Shown here: positions 15,100-23,246 of the stretch, one piece after another | Position numbering within the stretch: position 1 is the first letter of the stretch | Layout: every line of letters begins with the position of its first letter | NCBI GenBank assembly: GCA_002394165.1 | Contig: DGTA01000031.1 | Coordinates: forward strand, 1 to 29,030 | Source of the DNA: Lachnospiraceae bacterium UBA4348 | GTDB taxonomy: Bacteria > Bacillota > Clostridia > Lachnospirales > Lachnospiraceae | Direction: 5' to 3' | Length of the DNA stretch: 29,030 bases | Notes under the pieces: generated by a model | The model's database searches: none | What the model was told of the DNA's origin: nothing | The model's input: the letters and a program-made list of their open reading frames with translations, nothing else | Position numbers and translations under genes: made by a program

Positions 15100-16175
15100 G
15101 ACAGATCGAAAAAAAGATCCGCCAGAGAATGATCAGAACGATTGCCGCCGCTATGCTGGCAGGGGTTTTCCTGACAGGCTGCGGCGGTAATTACGCGGGC
15201 GGAAATCATACAAGAAAAGGGTTGAAGGCCCTGGAAAAAGGGGAGCCGGAAAAGGCACTGGAATATATTGCAGACGGGATAGACAGGGGAGAAGATCTCC
15301 TGATGGCTTACCGCGCCCAGGGGATCGCGCAGCTTGCGCTGGCCCGCTATGAGGAGTCAGCGGCAGCGCTGGAAAAATCTCTTGAGTATGCCGATGAGAA
15401 GATGCCGGAGACGGTGCAGGACATCCGCCTTTATCTTGCCCTGGCCTGTTACAGGGCGGAGCACTTTAACGATACCGTGGAAGTGTGCAGCCAGATCCTT
15501 GAACTGGATCAGTCGGTGACGGAGGCCTGGTTCCTGTCGGGGGCTGCAAGGCTCGGACTGGGTGACCAGGAAGGAGCCGGAGCGGATTTTGACAGGGCGA
15601 TCGCGCTTGAAAAGAGCAATTATCATCTGTACCTGAGGATCTATGAGGCGTATGAGGGCGTCAACCTGACTGCCGTCGGGGACGAGTACCTGCAGACCTC
15701 CCTCAATATTCTTCCGGAAACGACACAGGACTGCTATGAGGTGAGCCAGATCTATTATTATCTCCAGCAGTATGATAAAGCCCGGGACATGCTCATGAAA
15801 CCGGTGGAGGAGAAATATGTGCCGGCTATCGCCCTGATGGGCCAGGTATATCTGGCCATGGACGACTACGCCCATGCGGGAGCCATGTACCAGCTCATCT
15901 ATGAGCAGGAGGGAGAGACCCCAATCGTGGACAACGGGTTTGCACTGTGTGCCCTTGCCGCCGGAGATTACGATGATGCGCTCAATTACATCAACAAGGG
16001 ACTGGCTCTCGATGAGGAAGAGGGAAAACAGCAGCTGCGTTTCAATGAGATCACGGCTTACGAAAGAAAGTTGGATTTCTCCACGGCGCTGGTGAAGGCG
16101 GAAGCCTACAACGCTCTCTATCCCGGGGATGAGGCCGGGATCAGGGAACTGAAATTTTTAAGAACGAGGAACTGA
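15096..16175 (+). CDS. TPR-repeat lipoprotein
   Basis: A 359-residue protein with a lipoprotein signal peptide (hydrophobic TIAAAMLAGVFLTGCGG, lipobox LTGC, Cys29). It should be anchored outside the membrane. The rest is helical tetratricopeptide-like repeats, for example around GLKALEKGEPEKALEYIADG, RAQGIAQLALARYEESAAAL and FALCALAAGDYDDALNYINK. Such proteins act as protein-interaction scaffolds; the partner is unknown. The predicted start is TTG at 15096, overlapping the rpiB stop (TTGA) with AGGAC upstream. An ATG at 15129 would still include the full signal peptide. hflX follows after 4 bases. Confidence 0.82.
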   Translation: MRQIEKKIRQRMIRTIAAAMLAGVFLTGCGGNYAGGNHTRKGLKALEKGEPEKALEYIADGIDRGEDLLMAYRAQGIAQLALARYEESAAALEKSLEYADEKMPETVQDIRLYLALACYRAEHFNDTVEVCSQILELDQSVTEAWFLSGAARLGLGDQEGAGADFDRAIALEKSNYHLYLRIYEAYEGVNLTAVGDEYLQTSLNILPETTQDCYEVSQIYYYLQQYDKARDMLMKPVEEKYVPAIALMGQVYLAMDDYAHAGAMYQLIYEQEGETPIVDNGFALCALAAGDYDDALNYINKGLALDEEEGKQQLRFNEITAYERKLDFSTALVKAEAYNALYPGDEAGIRELKFLRTRN

Positions 16176-16179
16176 ACAT

Positions 16180-17409
16180 ATGCCATTGACCGATCCCGAG
16201 CGAGTGATCCTCGTGGGAGTGTGTACAGATGATTACCGTGAAACGGAGCAGCCCCTGGATGAACTGGAAGAGCTGGCTGTCTCGGCAGGCGCCGAGTGCG
16301 TGGGAAGGCTGATCCAGAATCTCGAGCATATCCATCCCGGGACATACCTGGGAAGCGGAAAGATCGCCGAGCTTCAGGCGCTGGCGGCGCAGACCGGGGC
16401 TTCGGCTGTGATCTGTGACGATGAGCTCACCCCCTCCCAGCTGACGGGACTTTGTGATGAACTTGACTGCAAGGTCCTGGACAGGACGCTGCTCATACTG
16501 GATATATTTGCAGAGCGGGCTGTCACGAGGGAGGGAAAGATCCAGGTGGAGCTGGCCCAGCTCACCTACCGGCTTTCTCATCTGACGGGGCTTGGAAAGA
16601 GCCTCTCGAGGCAGGGAGGCGGAATCGGAACCAGAGGACCGGGCGAGAAGAAACTTGAGAGCGACCGGCGCCGGATCCGCAGCCGCATCACTTCACTGCG
16701 GCGTGAACTGGCACAGATAAAAAAACACCGTGCGGTGACCAGGAGCGCGCGTCTTGGAAGCAGCGCCTTTTCCGCTGCGATCGTCGGCTATACCAACGCG
16801 GGAAAATCCACGCTGCTGAACCTGCTGACCGGGGCGGATGTCTATGCCATGGACCGGCTTTTTGCCACGCTTGATCCGACGACGAGAGCCCTCCACACTC
16901 CCGAGGGGATGGAGGTCATGCTTACCGATACCGTCGGCTTTATCCGCAAACTTCCGCATCACCTGATCGACGCATTCCGCGGCACTCTCGAGGAAGCGTG
17001 CTACGCCGACATGATCCTTCATGTGGTGGACAGCGCCAATCCGAGGATGGAGCAGCAGATGCAGGTCGTGTATGAGACGCTCCAAAGCCTCGAGATCAGG
17101 GACAAGCCGGTCGTGACCGTCTTTAACAAGACGGATCTTCTGGCCGGAGAATGCAGGGCGAAAGACCCGATGGCCGTCCGGAGCCTGCATGTGAGCGCAC
17201 TGACCGGCGACGGGATGGATGAGCTGGTGAAGACTCTTGAGGAGATGGCCTGTGACGGCCTGATCCTGGTCGAACGCCATTACGGATATGACCAGGCAGG
17301 GAGAGTGGACCTGATCCGTAAATACGGGAAGCTGCTGGAGCTGGAATACAGGCCGGATGAGATCATGCTCAGGGCCTATGTGAATCCGGGCATCTACGGG
17401 AAGATCTGA
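16180..17409 (+). CDS. hflX: Ribosome-associated GTPase HflX
   Basis: GTPase that binds the 50S subunit and splits stalled or hibernating ribosomes under stress. The 409 residues have the HflX N-terminal domain, with the glycine-rich loop GGGIGTRGPGEKKLE (147-161). The G domain follows: G1 GYTNAGKS (203-210), switch FATLDPTTR (228-236), G3 DTVG (250-253) and G4 NKTD (316-319). The ATG at 16180 follows GAGG about 8 bases upstream and is 4 bases after the TPR gene. It is the last gene of the liv-to-hflX run. The hairpin downstream is convergent with the csp terminator. Confidence 0.95.
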   Translation: MPLTDPERVILVGVCTDDYRETEQPLDELEELAVSAGAECVGRLIQNLEHIHPGTYLGSGKIAELQALAAQTGASAVICDDELTPSQLTGLCDELDCKVLDRTLLILDIFAERAVTREGKIQVELAQLTYRLSHLTGLGKSLSRQGGGIGTRGPGEKKLESDRRRIRSRITSLRRELAQIKKHRAVTRSARLGSSAFSAAIVGYTNAGKSTLLNLLTGADVYAMDRLFATLDPTTRALHTPEGMEVMLTDTVGFIRKLPHHLIDAFRGTLEEACYADMILHVVDSANPRMEQQMQVVYETLQSLEIRDKPVVTVFNKTDLLAGECRAKDPMAVRSLHVSALTGDGMDELVKTLEEMACDGLILVERHYGYDQAGRVDLIRKYGKLLELEYRPDEIMLRAYVNPGIYGKI

Positions 17410-17410
17410 G

Positions 17411-17441
17411 CAAAGAAAAAGAGCAGCCTTAACGGCTGCTC
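17411..17441 (-). terminator. Terminator of the cold-shock gene
   Basis: GAGCAGCC (17421-17428) pairs with GGCTGCTC (17434-17441) around a 5-base loop. On the minus strand it is followed by TTTTTCTTT (complement of 17412-17420), a classic U tract. On the plus strand the same hairpin lacks a T tract, so it serves hflX poorly. Confidence 0.85.
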
Positions 17442-17487
17442 CTGATGCTACGGATTATGTCTACGCTTTCAAACGATAATCAACTGA

Positions 17488-17688
17488 TCAGAGTTTTACA
17501 ACGTTAGTGGCCTGGATCCCGCGGGGTCCTTCAGTCAGATCATAAGATACTTCCTGACCCTCATCGAGCGTCTTGAAGCCTTCGCTCTGAATAGCAGAAT
17601 AGTGTACGAAAACATCGTTTCCGTCTTCTCCGGTGATAAAACCGAAGCCTTTTTCTGCATTAAACCACTTAACTTTACCCTTGTTCAT
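17488..17688 (-). CDS. csp: Cold-shock domain protein (CspA family)
   Basis: Small single-stranded nucleic acid-binding protein of 66 residues, an RNA chaperone. The whole protein is one cold-shock domain: KGKVKWFNAEKGFGFI contains RNP-1 (KGFGFI), then DVFVHYSAI contains RNP-2 (VFVHY), and it ends ATNVVKL. The ATG at 17688 follows GGAGG with 7-base spacing. It is a single-gene unit with a near-perfect promoter and a strong terminator, so expression should be high. The leader of about 75 bases is A- and U-rich and may be temperature-responsive, as in other csp genes, but that is inference. Confidence 0.96.
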   Translation of the reverse strand: MNKGKVKWFNAEKGFGFITGEDGNDVFVHYSAIQSEGFKTLDEGQEVSYDLTEGPRGIQATNVVKL

Positions 17689-17768
17689 TTCAGTTCCTCC
17701 AGTTTCTTTATGCTATGTTTTTGATTTTGGTTTTAGACATTTAACCAATTAATCAATGTTGCCATTAA

Positions 17769-17798
17769 ATTATAAGGGTGCGCCATTGAGGGTGTCAA
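17769..17798 (-). promoter_or_regulatory. Near-consensus promoter of the cold-shock gene
   Basis: On the minus strand, TTGACA (complement of 17793-17798) and TATAAT (complement of 17769-17774) are both perfect hexamers with an 18-base spacer. This is the strongest promoter sequence in the window. Confidence 0.88.
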
Positions 17799-17810
17799 CC
17801 CGTTGCGGTC

Positions 17811-17838
17811 AGATAATTGTGGGGATTATCTAGATAAT
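17811..17838. promoter_or_regulatory. Iterated AGATAAT half-sites between csp and cca
   Basis: AGATAAT (17811-17817), then its complement ATTATCT (17825-17831), directly abutting AGATAAT (17832-17838). The last two make a perfect 14-base palindrome centred on CTAG. A six-of-seven match, ATTATC, recurs at 17867-17872. The block lies just upstream of the csp -35 and upstream of cca, a natural place for a regulator site. No known consensus is recognised. Confidence 0.45.
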
Positions 17839-17944
17839 ATTTCAGAAATGTACAAAAATTGAACAGATTATCAAAAGAGAATTTTACACAAAATAAATGC
17901 GGTGGTGATTCTGACAAAACTGGCCGCCGATGAAAGAGAGAATA

Positions 17945-19303
17945 ATGACTTTGCTTACAAAGAAACCGATCCGGATCCCCGGAAAAGTGACCGAACTGAT
18001 CCGCACCCTCGGTGATAATGGTTTTGAGGCCTTTGCCGTGGGTGGCTGTGTCCGCGACAGCCTGCTGGGCAGGATCCCCATGGACTGGGATATTACGACC
18101 AACGCATTGCCCCAGCAGGTAAAAAGTATTTTTGGCCATACCGTGGATACAGGGATCGCCCATGGGACCGTGACCGTTCTCCTGGGAGGGCAGCCCTTCG
18201 AGGTGACGACTTACCGGATAGACGGGGAATATACCGATTCGCGGCATCCAAGGAGCGTGTCCTTTACCCCTTCCCTCAGAGAAGACTTAAAGCGGCGGGA
18301 TTTCACGATCAACGCGATGGCGTACAGTGAGAGAGGCGGCCTGGTGGACCTGTTCGGAGGAATGGTGGACCTTGAAGGGGGCGTCATCCGCTGTGTGGGG
18401 GATCCGAGGGAACGGTTTACCGAGGATGCGCTTCGGATCATGCGGGCGGTGCGCTTTGCTGCCCAGCTTAATTTTGAGATCGACCCGGGAACGGCCGCGG
18501 CTATCCGGGAGTTCGCGCCGTCGCTCAAGCGGATCAGTGCCGAGCGGATCCGGGAGGAGCTGGTCAAGCTGCTGATCAGTGACCATCCCCAGAGGATGTG
18601 GACACTGTATAAGCTCGGGATCACGGCAGTGATACTGCCCGAGTTCGACGCAGCTTTTGAACAGATGCAGAACGGGCCCCACCATGATGAGACGGTGGGG
18701 GTACATACGCTGCTGGCTCTGGAGAAGGTCCGCGCGGACAAACACCTGCGCCTTGCGATGCTGCTGCATGACCTTGCCAAGCCTGTCTGCGCCCGGATGG
18801 ATGAGGACGGCATCTGGCATTTTCCGGAACATGCGAAAGAGGGGGCCGTTCTGGCTGAAAAGATCTTAAGGAGACTTAAGTTCGACAACGAGACGATCCG
18901 GCGCGTCACTCTGCTGATCCGGGAGCATTCTTTCTATCCCGAACAGACGCCGGCGGGCGTGCGGCGCTTCATCGCCCGCACCGGTGAAGATATGTTTGAG
19001 GATTATATTGCCGTGAAGCGGGCGGACATCGCTGCCCAGAAAAACGACCCGTCCGGCGAAAGAGCCGCCATGACCAACCGGATCGAACAGATCGGCGAAC
19101 AGATCTTACTGGAAGGAGACTGCCTGAAGCTGAAAGACCTGGCCCTGTCGGGACAGGACCTGATCGGCGACGGGATGGAGAAGGGACCGATGGTCGGCCG
19201 CGTACTGGCTGCGCTGCTTGACCTTGTTCTTGAGGATCCCGGAATGAATGACCGGGAGATCCTGCTGGAAAAGAGCCGGATGATAAGAAACCAGATAAAC
19301 TGA
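17945..19303 (+). CDS. cca: CCA tRNA nucleotidyltransferase with HD domain
   Basis: Adds or repairs the 3' CCA of tRNAs. About 452 residues. The class II nucleotidyltransferase head has GGCVRDSLLG (33-42) and the metal-binding pair Asp47 and Asp49 in MDWDI. RRDFTINAMAY (117-127) and the ERFTEDALRIMRAVRFAAQL segment follow. A C-terminal HD domain has LLHDLAKP with His275 and Asp276. Poly(A) polymerases share this fold, but the overall pattern fits the HD-fused Firmicute CCA enzyme. The start is uncertain: the ATG at 17945 has only an AGAGAG-like site upstream, and an ATG at 17930 (five residues longer) has none. hisS follows after 17 bases, suggesting an operon. Confidence 0.88.
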   Translation: MTLLTKKPIRIPGKVTELIRTLGDNGFEAFAVGGCVRDSLLGRIPMDWDITTNALPQQVKSIFGHTVDTGIAHGTVTVLLGGQPFEVTTYRIDGEYTDSRHPRSVSFTPSLREDLKRRDFTINAMAYSERGGLVDLFGGMVDLEGGVIRCVGDPRERFTEDALRIMRAVRFAAQLNFEIDPGTAAAIREFAPSLKRISAERIREELVKLLISDHPQRMWTLYKLGITAVILPEFDAAFEQMQNGPHHDETVGVHTLLALEKVRADKHLRLAMLLHDLAKPVCARMDEDGIWHFPEHAKEGAVLAEKILRRLKFDNETIRRVTLLIREHSFYPEQTPAGVRRFIARTGEDMFEDYIAVKRADIAAQKNDPSGERAAMTNRIEQIGEQILLEGDCLKLKDLALSGQDLIGDGMEKGPMVGRVLAALLDLVLEDPGMNDREILLEKSRMIRNQIN

Positions 19304-19320
19304 ATGATAAGGAGACTGCT

Positions 19321-20589
19321 ATGACATTTATCGCCACACCCGTTAAAGGAATGAATGATTTTCTCCCGTCAGACATGCGCCTGAGGGAACATGTGCTCGG
19401 ACTGATCAAGAAGACTTATGCCGGTTACGGTTTTGAACAGATCGAAACCCCGGCGGTGGAGCATATTGAGAACCTCACCGGAAAAGTTGGCGGGGAAAAT
19501 GAAAAGCTGATCTTTAAGATCATGAAGCGCGGCCGTGAGCTTGAAAAGGGAATGGAGAGCGGTGAGATCGCGGACAGCGGCCTTCGTTATGATCTCACCG
19601 TCCCGCTGGCCAGGTACTATGCCAATCACCGCAATGAACTGCCTTCCCCGCTCAAGGCGCTGCAGATCGGAAATGTCTGGCGCGCGGACAGGCCGCAGAA
19701 GGGCCGCTTCCGCCAGTTCACCCAGTGTGATATCGATATTATCGGCGATGCCTCCATTATGGCCGAGATCGAGCTGATCGGCGCAACGGCCGGAATGCTC
19801 ACACGCATATTCTCCGAAGTGGGAGTGAAAGAGTTTACCGTCCATATCAATGACCGCCGGATCCTTAAGGCGATGGCGGCCGCGGCCGGATTTTCCCCGG
19901 AGGATTATGATGAGGTGTTTATCGCTCTGGACAAGATGGACAAGATCGGTGCGGAAGGCGTAGGTGAGATCCTGAGGGAGAATTCTTACCCGGAAGGCGC
20001 CGCTGACAGATACCTGGCCATGTTCAGCCATGCCGGTGACGGGATCAGCTGCGAGAATTTCTGCGGGGAAGCCTGCCCGGATACGCTTGAGAGCGGGGTC
20101 GCAAAGGGAATCGATACCATCATGGAGAGCGTCCGCCTCATGACAGATGAAGGCGTATCCATTGTCTTCGACCCGACGCTGGTCAGGGGAATGTCGTATT
20201 ATACCGGAACGATCTTTGAGATCACCATCGACCACTACAATTTCTCGATCGCCGGCGGCGGACGCTACGATGAGATGATCGGACGCTTTTCCAATCAGTC
20301 GGCGTGTGCCTGCGGGTTCTCGATCGGATTTGAAAGGATCGTGACCATCCTCAAAGATCTCGGTTGGAAAGAACCGAACGCCCAGAGCGGCGGGACGGCG
20401 CTGCTGGTGGATGAGAAGAGCGGTTTCGACAGGCTTGGCGAGGTCTTCGCCCTGGCATCCTCCCTCAGGAAGGAAGGCACCCGGGTGACAGTACAGCCGC
20501 TGAAAAAGAACGCCAAATTCCAGGTGGAGACCCTTGAAAAATCCGGATATGACGTCATCCGGAAGATCTATGGGGACACACAGCTGTAA
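19321..20589 (+). CDS. hisS: Histidyl-tRNA synthetase
   Basis: Charges tRNA-His with histidine; class II synthetase of 422 residues, a normal length. The N-terminal PVKGMNDFLP is typical, followed by LRYDLTVPLARY, the motif 2 region RADRPQKGRFRQFTQCDIDI, the HisRS-specific LVRGMSYYTG, and motif 3 in AGGGRYDEMIG. A C-terminal anticodon-binding domain ends the protein. AAGGAG precedes the ATG at 19321. The HisZ paralogue also resembles HisRS, but the full synthetase motif set and the anticodon domain favour HisS. No T-box is present in the 17-base gap after cca, so any such control would act further upstream. Confidence 0.94.
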   Translation: MTFIATPVKGMNDFLPSDMRLREHVLGLIKKTYAGYGFEQIETPAVEHIENLTGKVGGENEKLIFKIMKRGRELEKGMESGEIADSGLRYDLTVPLARYYANHRNELPSPLKALQIGNVWRADRPQKGRFRQFTQCDIDIIGDASIMAEIELIGATAGMLTRIFSEVGVKEFTVHINDRRILKAMAAAAGFSPEDYDEVFIALDKMDKIGAEGVGEILRENSYPEGAADRYLAMFSHAGDGISCENFCGEACPDTLESGVAKGIDTIMESVRLMTDEGVSIVFDPTLVRGMSYYTGTIFEITIDHYNFSIAGGGRYDEMIGRFSNQSACACGFSIGFERIVTILKDLGWKEPNAQSGGTALLVDEKSGFDRLGEVFALASSLRKEGTRVTVQPLKKNAKFQVETLEKSGYDVIRKIYGDTQL

Positions 20590-20637
20590 AAGCAGCGCAC
20601 TGATGTAAGATAAAGACGCGGCGCGGACAATAACGGC

Positions 20638-20666
20638 TGGAACAGCGGGCATTTTTGTTATATAAT
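20638..20666 (+). promoter_or_regulatory. Promoter of the phosphoglucomutase gene
   Basis: A perfect -10 TATAAT at 20661-20666 follows a weak -35 TGGAAC at 20638-20643 by 17 bases. It lies 42 bases upstream of the start codon. Confidence 0.55.
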
Positions 20667-20707
20667 CAGCATATCAGAACCGATTGTATTTTCCTGGAGG
20701 TGTGATT

Positions 20708-22441
20708 ATGGATTACAAGGCTGTCTATGAACAGTGGCTGACAGATCCTCGCTTTGACGAGGCTACCAAGGAAGAGCTCCGCGCCATCAGCGGTGATGAG
20801 AAGGAGATCAAGGAGCGCTTTTATACTGAACTGGAGTTTGGCACGGCCGGGCTTCGCGGCATTATCGGCGCAGGCACGAACCGCATGAATGAATATGTGG
20901 TCCGCCATGCGACCCAGGGACTTGCCAATTACATCATCAAACAGGGAGCCCAGGATAAAGGAGTGGCGATCGCCTACGATTCCAGGCACATGTCTCCCGA
21001 GTTTGCTGATTTCGCGGCACTCTGCCTTGCAGCGAACGGGATAAAGGCCTACGTGTTCGAATCTCTGCGCCCCACGCCGATGCTTTCCTTCGCTGTCCGT
21101 TATCTGCACTGCACGGCGGGCATCAATATCACAGCCAGCCACAATCCGGCTGAGTACAATGGATACAAGGTATACTGGGAGGACGGTGCCCAGATCACAC
21201 CGCCCCATGATACAGGCATCATGGAGGAGGTCAGGAACGTGCCTGACTACACCAGCCCGAAGACCATGCCGAAGGAAGAAGCGGTCGCTGCAGGCCTTTA
21301 TGTGACCATCGGCGCCGAAGTGGACGATGCGTTCATCGCGGCCGTCAAGAGCCAGGTGCTCCATCCCGAAGCGATCGCAGCTGCGGCGAAGGACCTGAAG
21401 ATCGTCTATACACCGCTTCACGGTACCGGAAATATTCCCGTACGCCGGGTGCTTAAAGAACTCGGCTTCGAGAACGTCTATGTCGTGAAGGAGCAGGAGC
21501 TGCCGGACGGTGATTTCCCGACGGTAGGCTATCCCAATCCGGAAGCGGATGCGGCTTTCGAGCTTGGCCTGAAGCTTGCTAAGGAGATCGATGCCGACCT
21601 TGTGCTGGCAACAGACCCGGATGCGGACCGCCTCGGCGTGCGCGTGAAGGACAAGAACGGTGAATACCATGTGCTGACCGGCAACATGTCCGGTTCGCTG
21701 CTGGCTGACTATGAGATCTCCCAGCGCAAAGCCCTGAAGGGTCTTCCCGATGACGGAAAGCTGATCAAGACCATCGTTACCACCAACCTGGCTGACGGGA
21801 TCGCGAAGCAGTACGGGGTGGACGTGATCGAATGCCTGACCGGCTTCAAGTATATCGGCCAGCAGATCCTGAATTTCGAGAATACCGGAAAAGGGACCTA
21901 CCTGTTCGGATTTGAGGAGAGCTACGGCTGCCTGATCGGAACACATGCCCGCGACAAGGATGCCGTGGTGGCTGTCATGGCGCTTTGCGAGGCGGCGGCT
22001 TATTACAGGACCAAGGACATGACCCTCTGGGATGCCATGATCGACCTGTATGAGAGATGCGGTTATTATGTGGATGATATCGAGTCCATCTCCCTTAAGG
22101 GCATCGAGGGACTCCAGAAGATCCAGGATATCATGAACACCATGCGTGAGCATACTCCCGAAAAGATCGGCGCCTACAAGGTGCTGTCCGACAGGGACTA
22201 CAAGACCGGCGTTGTCAGGGATGAGGCGACCGGAGAGGAGAAGCCGACCGGGCTGCCCGTATCCAATGTGCTGTACTATGACATGGAGGACGGTGCCTGG
22301 ATGTGCGTTAGGCCGTCGGGAACGGAACCGAAGATCAAATTCTATTACGGGGTCAAGGGCAGCTCCCTTGAGGATGCCACCGCCAGATCGAAGGATTTCG
22401 GGAAGGCTGTAAACGACATGATCGAAGACATGCTCAAATGA
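20708..22441 (+). CDS. pgcA: Alpha-phosphoglucomutase (PgcA-type)
   Basis: Interconverts glucose-1-phosphate and glucose-6-phosphate, linking glycogen, galactose and cell-envelope sugar metabolism. 577 residues, the long form of the alpha-D-phosphohexomutase family. Visible are TAGLRG (46-51), the phosphoserine loop TASHNP with Ser144, the metal loop DPDADR (303-308), the sugar-binding FEESYG (402-407) and the phosphate-binding RPSGTEP (535-541). TGGAGGTG (20696-20703) precedes the ATG at 20708. Phosphomannomutase activity is possible in this family. GalT in this window produces its substrate, glucose-1-phosphate. Confidence 0.93.
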   Translation: MDYKAVYEQWLTDPRFDEATKEELRAISGDEKEIKERFYTELEFGTAGLRGIIGAGTNRMNEYVVRHATQGLANYIIKQGAQDKGVAIAYDSRHMSPEFADFAALCLAANGIKAYVFESLRPTPMLSFAVRYLHCTAGINITASHNPAEYNGYKVYWEDGAQITPPHDTGIMEEVRNVPDYTSPKTMPKEEAVAAGLYVTIGAEVDDAFIAAVKSQVLHPEAIAAAAKDLKIVYTPLHGTGNIPVRRVLKELGFENVYVVKEQELPDGDFPTVGYPNPEADAAFELGLKLAKEIDADLVLATDPDADRLGVRVKDKNGEYHVLTGNMSGSLLADYEISQRKALKGLPDDGKLIKTIVTTNLADGIAKQYGVDVIECLTGFKYIGQQILNFENTGKGTYLFGFEESYGCLIGTHARDKDAVVAVMALCEAAAYYRTKDMTLWDAMIDLYERCGYYVDDIESISLKGIEGLQKIQDIMNTMREHTPEKIGAYKVLSDRDYKTGVVRDEATGEEKPTGLPVSNVLYYDMEDGAWMCVRPSGTEPKIKFYYGVKGSSLEDATARSKDFGKAVNDMIEDMLK

Positions 22442-22483
22442 GCCGGAAATGACCGAAAAATGGCTTAAAACAGGGCCGAACGC

Positions 22484-22512
22484 TTGACAAATCGGCCTAT
22501 CTCGTATATAAG
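22484..22512 (+). promoter_or_regulatory. Strong promoter of the HU gene
   Basis: Perfect TTGACA at 22484-22489, a 17-base spacer and TATAAG at 22507-22512. GGCCG (22475-22479) and CGGCC (22493-22497) flank the -35 as a short dyad. Confidence 0.85.
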
Positions 22513-22527
22513 TATTTAAGAGTCGCA

Positions 22528-22564
22528 ACTCCGATACCAAGTGCGTTTTAATAGCACCGGGAGT
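22528..22564 (+). repeat. Nested hairpin in the HU leader
   Basis: ACTCC (22528-22532) pairs with GGAGT (22560-22564), enclosing GTGC (22541-22544) paired with GCAC (22554-22557). It lies near the 5' end of a leader of about 115 bases, which is long for a small abundant-protein gene. Confidence 0.4.
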
Positions 22565-22635
22565 GAAGGGGAGCATGACCGGAAGGCTGAGGGTTGCTGC
22601 GAGTTAATATTTTCATATTCCAGGAGGGAACTATT

Positions 22636-22908
22636 ATGAACAAAACAGAACTGATTGCAGCAGTTGCAGCAAAATCTGAACTTAGCAAAAAAGATGCTGA
22701 GAAGGCTGTCAAGGCTTTTACCGAAGTGGTAGCCGAGGCCCTGAAGAAAGATGATAAAGTTCAGCTGGTTGGATTTGGTACTTTCGAAGTTACCAAGAGA
22801 GCTGCCAGAGAGGGCAGAAATCCCCAGACCGGCAAGAAGATGAAGATCAAAGCCTCCAAGAATGCCAGATTCAAAGCTGGTAAGGCTCTCAAGGACAGCC
22901 TTAACTGA
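22636..22908 (+). CDS. hup: HU family DNA-binding protein
   Basis: Small histone-like protein of 90 residues that bends and compacts DNA as a dimer. It has the standard start MNKTELIAAVA, the GFGTFEV segment before the arm, and the conserved arm tip GRNPQTGKKMKI with the minor-groove proline, ending in KAGKALKDSLN. The ATG at 22636 follows GGAGGG by 7 bases. A strong promoter drives it. Codon use is noticeably less GC-rich at third positions than its neighbours, as expected for a highly expressed gene. rqcP follows after 13 bases. Confidence 0.97.
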   Translation: MNKTELIAAVAAKSELSKKDAEKAVKAFTEVVAEALKKDDKVQLVGFGTFEVTKRAAREGRNPQTGKKMKIKASKNARFKAGKALKDSLN

Positions 22909-22921
22909 TCTTTGACCGTCT

Positions 22922-23161
22922 ATGCGTCTGGACAAGTTTCTGAAGGTGTCTCGCCTGATCAAGCGCCGTACAGTGGCCAATGAAGCCTGCGACGCGGGAA
23001 GGGTGACAGTTAACGGTAAGGTTGCCAAGGCTTCCCACGATGTGAAGACCGGTGATATCATTGAGATCGGTTTCGGAACAAGAACGGTGAAAGCCCAGGT
23101 CCTGGATGTGCAGGAGACAGTCAGAAAAGACGAGGCAAAGGAACTGTTCCGTTATCTGTAG
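22922..23161 (+). CDS. rqcP: RqcP, S4-domain ribosome quality-control factor
   Basis: A 79-residue S4 RNA-binding protein (YabO/RqcP family). In Firmicutes it works with RqcH on obstructed 50S subunits to allow alanine tailing of stalled peptides. The S4 motif is the N-terminal MRLDKFLKVSRLIKRRTVA and the following GRVTVNGKVAK, with a short C-terminal strand. There is no convincing ribosome binding site before the ATG, only 13 bases after hup, so translation may depend on ribosomes finishing hup. Position after hup matches the usual Firmicute order. A strong terminator follows immediately. Confidence 0.92.
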   Translation: MRLDKFLKVSRLIKRRTVANEACDAGRVTVNGKVAKASHDVKTGDIIEIGFGTRTVKAQVLDVQETVRKDEAKELFRYL

Positions 23162-23174
23162 ACATGGATAGACC

Positions 23175-23216
23175 GACGTCCGGAATGATCCAGTTCCGGA
23201 CGTCTTCTTTCTGTTA
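23175..23216 (+). terminator. Terminator after rqcP
   Basis: GACGTCCGGAA (23175-23185) pairs perfectly with TTCCGGACGTC (23194-23204) around an 8-base loop. A T-rich tail, TTCTTTCTGTT, follows. Confidence 0.9.
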
Positions 23217-23246
23217 TTATTTAAAGAACCAGGAGAAAGGTCGGTT

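Noticed and set aside
19369..20652. Long minus-strand open frame of about 427 codons opposite hisS
   Set aside because: Antisense shadow with no ribosome binding site or domain.
20666..22576. Long minus-strand open frame of about 636 codons opposite phosphoglucomutase and the HU promoter
   Set aside because: It runs across the whole pgm gene and the HU promoter, and its product has no recognisable domain.
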